A stretch of DNA of 64,000 bases from Marinobacter bohaiensis (lineage in GTDB: Bacteria; Pseudomonadota; Gammaproteobacteria; Pseudomonadales; Oleiphilaceae), in NCBI RefSeq assembly GCF_003258515.1, contig NZ_QGEH01000004.1:186001-250000 (forward strand). The letters are read 5' to 3'. The notes beneath the pieces are model-generated. The model was not told where the DNA came from, made no database searches, and worked only from the letters and a program-made list of their open reading frames with translations. Position 1 is the first letter of the stretch. Each line of letters starts with the position of its first letter. Both the position numbers and the translations under genes were made by a program. This document shows, piece after piece, positions 61,734 through 64,000 of the stretch.

Positions 61734-63068
61734 ATGCAGACAGTATTCTCCGGCCCACTGGCCCGACTGATCGGCGGCGGGCTACTTGGCCTCCTGGCCG
61801 CGTGCGCCCACGCCAATGACCTGGAAATCCACGGCTCCAACACCATCGGCGCGGAGCTGGCTCCGGCCCTGGTCGCCGGCTACCTGAAAGAGCGCAACGC
61901 CGCTTCGATCCGTATCCAGGAAACCCGTCGGGAGAACGAGAAAAGATTGACCGCCAGCCTCTCGGGCAAGCCGTTCGAGGCCCGAATCGAGGCTCACGGT
62001 TCCAGCACCGGTTTCAAGGGGCTCAACGGCGGTTCGGCGCAGATCGCCGCCGCCTCGCGCCCGGCCAAGGACAAAGAAGTGGCACTGCTCGTTTCCCGGG
62101 TGGATCTACGCAGCCCGCAGAGCGAGCATGTGGTGGCGATCGACGGCCTGGCAATCCTGGTCCATCCGGACAACGCTCTGTCGCAGCTCGACAAGACTAC
62201 GCTGGCGCAGATCTTCGCCGGACAGATCAGCAACTGGCAGGTGCTGGGCGGCCCCGATCGGCCCATCCACGTCTATGCGCGGGACGACCGGTCAGGCACC
62301 TGGGACACGTTCCGCCACCTGGTACTGGGCAGTGATTACTCGCTGACCGACAGCGCGCGGCGCTACGAATCCAACGACCAGCTGTCCGACGACGTCAGCC
62401 AGGACCCTGCCGGCATCGGGTTCGCCGGGCTGGCCTCAGTACGCGATAGCAAGGTCCTGGCGATTGCCGATGGCGGCTCGGCCGCCCTGCTCCCCTCACG
62501 GCTGAACGTGGCCACCGAGGATTACCCGCTGTCCCGCCGCCTGTTCATGTATTCCCTGGGCGCGGACGACCGTCCGGTCACCGCCGACTTCCTCGACTTC
62601 GTGCAAAGCCGCAAGGGGCAGGAAATCGTGCAGCAGACCGGCTACATCTCCCAGAACATCCAGGCGGTCGAGGACGACCGGGGCGACAGCGTGCCGGCCA
62701 CTCTCAACAGCCTCACCCGGGACTACCAGCGCCTGAGCGTCAACTTCCGCTTCGCCGAGGGGCGCACCAAGCTGGACAACAAGGCGCAACGGGACCTGGA
62801 CCGGCTCAAGCGGTTCCTGCAGTCCCACCACGCCGACGGCCGCGACCTGATGCTGATCGGCTATGCCGACAAACAGTCCAACGAACTGCGCGCCCAGATG
62901 ATTTCCGAACTGCGGGCGCTGTCGGTCAAGAAAGCCCTGCGCAAGGAACAGGACATCAACGTGGAGGCCTACACCGGCTACGGGCACTACGCGCCGGTCG
63001 GCAGCAGCGGCGGGGAAGCGGGTGCCAACCGCAACGGCCGCGTCGAGGTCTGGTTCCGCCAGCGCTGA
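61734..63068 (+). CDS. PstS-like phosphate-binding protein fused to an OmpA domain
   Basis: The 444 residues begin with a signal peptide ending near residue 27. LLAAC looks like a lipobox, so either signal peptidase I (AHA) or II could process it. A PstS-type domain follows (about 27-290) with HGSNTIGAEL and HVYARDDRSGTWDTFRHLV. The C-terminal OmpA domain (about 320-444) has the SVNFRFAEGRTKLDNKA entry and NRNGRVEVWF end; the usual NR-x2-NRR is slightly altered. It could hold a phosphate receptor to the cell wall. Pho-box control supports a phosphate role. No pst permease genes are near. Confidence 0.92.
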   Translation: MQTVFSGPLARLIGGGLLGLLAACAHANDLEIHGSNTIGAELAPALVAGYLKERNAASIRIQETRRENEKRLTASLSGKPFEARIEAHGSSTGFKGLNGGSAQIAAASRPAKDKEVALLVSRVDLRSPQSEHVVAIDGLAILVHPDNALSQLDKTTLAQIFAGQISNWQVLGGPDRPIHVYARDDRSGTWDTFRHLVLGSDYSLTDSARRYESNDQLSDDVSQDPAGIGFAGLASVRDSKVLAIADGGSAALLPSRLNVATEDYPLSRRLFMYSLGADDRPVTADFLDFVQSRKGQEIVQQTGYISQNIQAVEDDRGDSVPATLNSLTRDYQRLSVNFRFAEGRTKLDNKAQRDLDRLKRFLQSHHADGRDLMLIGYADKQSNELRAQMISELRALSVKKALRKEQDINVEAYTGYGHYAPVGSSGGEAGANRNGRVEVWFRQR

Positions 63069-63262
63069 AGCGGCCGCGTGCCGGGTGCGGTTGCCGTCGC
63101 CGCCCCGGCCTTTTCGCCTGCCCATCAGGGCGCGTTCGAAAACAATCGCTTACAAAAATTCAAAAAGTTCCTATATGACCTGCCCGGGCCAGCCTCTAGA
63201 CTCCGCGAAGGCGTTTTACATCTTTTCACGGAGTGCACGTCATTCGCTTTCTGTTTTCCCAT

Positions 63263-64000
63263 ATGTTCAGCTTGCGTTTGGTCGTGGTCGCGCTCGCTCT
63301 TTGGGTCGCCTTCAGCGCTGACCGGATGCCTCTGGTCCACACCATCGACCACGCCATTTTCAACGCCGTGTGGGACATTCCGGCCAACGCCGCCGAGACC
63401 GCCATTCCCGACAACGGCCCCGCCCTCACTGCCTTTATGGATCAGCACTCGTTGCACCGCCCTGCCTGGACGCCCTATCTGCAACTGGGGCTGACCGGAG
63501 GTGCGACCGCCCTGCTGGTCATGGGCATGCCGGGGCTGGGCACGGCGCTCACAACACTGCTGGTCGCCCTGGCGGTGATCGCGCTGGCCATCACCCAGGC
63601 GTCCCTGCTGCTGTACCGCCAGACGTGGCTGCCGCTGGGGGCGGTCAACGCCGTACTTCTCCCCGGCTACCTGATCATGCTGTTCTGGATGCAGCCGTAC
63701 CGCGAGATCCACACGCTTCAGCGCAACGTGCGGCAGGCGCGCCTGCAACTGGGCCGGCTGCTGCTTCAACAGGGAAAGCCGGAAGACGCCCTGGCCGCCC
63801 TGGCGCACTGTCCGCCCGGGCAGCGCACCCTGGCCCTGCAGTACGACATCGCCATCCAGCAGGAACGCAAGCGCCAGTATGAGGCTGCCGCGGCCACATA
63901 TCGCCAGATCATGGATCAGCGGCGCGGTTTCCGCGATGTCGCCAAGCGCCTGGAAACACTCGAGAAGTTCAGCCAGACCACGACCGTCACCCCGACGGGA
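63263..64000 (+). CDS. Membrane protein with TPR-like repeats, C-terminus cut off
   Basis: The frame runs open to the window end, giving 246 codons from the ATG at 63263. The residues begin MFSLRLVVVALALWVAFSA (a first membrane helix), then a soluble loop, then further helices near 75-145. A tetratricopeptide-like stretch follows (LGRLLLQQGKPEDALAAL, QYEAAAATYRQIMDQ). A truncated CHASE2-like sensor ahead of TPR repeats and a Ser/Thr kinase is possible, but the rest lies outside the window. No SD motif precedes the ATG; a GTG at 63233 is an in-frame alternative. Confidence 0.7.
   Translation, partial: MFSLRLVVVALALWVAFSADRMPLVHTIDHAIFNAVWDIPANAAETAIPDNGPALTAFMDQHSLHRPAWTPYLQLGLTGGATALLVMGMPGLGTALTTLLVALAVIALAITQASLLLYRQTWLPLGAVNAVLLPGYLIMLFWMQPYREIHTLQRNVRQARLQLGRLLLQQGKPEDALAALAHCPPGQRTLALQYDIAIQQERKRQYEAAAATYRQIMDQRRGFRDVAKRLETLEKFSQTTTVTPTG

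Overview
The window is a stretch of chromosome from a GC-rich (about 60% or more) free-living gammaproteobacterium. Several local gene orders point to the Marinobacter/Pseudomonas side of the class: yeaC-DUF2797-pepN, glpG-phosphoesterase-nadK-DUF1853, fadH beside an AraC regulator, recA-pncC, and mutS-fdxA. I favour a Marinobacter-like marine heterotroph; that genus-level call is inference. I see no rRNA operon, insertion sequence, prophage or CRISPR array. One tRNA (Asp) is present.

Layout. 1-7.4 kb: a TRAP transporter (TAXI binding protein plus fused permease, cut by the left edge), then a DUF1329/YCF48/RND envelope cluster. 7.7-19.3 kb: housekeeping and fatty-acid genes (pepN, DUF2797, yeaC, glpG, metallophosphoesterase, nadK, DUF1853, a coiled-coil protein, fadH). 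Between yeaC and glpG lies a gene-free gap with a near-perfect Fur box, a sigma70 promoter and a strong terminator, which together predict an iron-responsive small RNA. 19.4-23.3 kb: two AraC regulators, a 28-residue acidic microprotein, tRNA-Asp and a MaoC-like hydratase. 23.6-29.9 kb: an M23 peptidase/FixJ regulator/soluble REC-PAS-kinase operon, an AlkB-like dioxygenase and a LonH-type protease. 30-34 kb: c-di-GMP genes (PilZ, GGDEF), a flavodoxin-like protein and a parallel beta-helix protein.

34.4-45.6 kb: recA with a LexA box, pncC, a four-gene transglutaminase/alpha-E/circularly permuted ATP-grasp island, then mutS and fdxA. One ATP-grasp copy in the island keeps its nucleotide-binding motifs; the copy fused to alpha-E has lost them. 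45.6-61 kb: mostly single genes (LysE exporter, DegV, a di-iron-like hydrolase, SDR, SGNH hydrolase, MocR regulator facing a PhzF pair, Zn alcohol dehydrogenase, pirin, BaiN-like flavoprotein, MFS, nitronate monooxygenase, acyl-ACP desaturase). 61.7-64 kb: a PstS-OmpA fusion behind a triple Pho-box, then a membrane/TPR protein cut by the right edge.

Regulatory sites stand out: Fur, LexA and Pho boxes match well-known consensus forms, and several paired operators are spaced by about two helical turns next to AraC, alcohol dehydrogenase and MocR genes. A two-hairpin intergenic repeat occurs twice. Gene boundaries were set by hand from start codons, Shine-Dalgarno (SD) motifs and neighbour overlap, with no database search.
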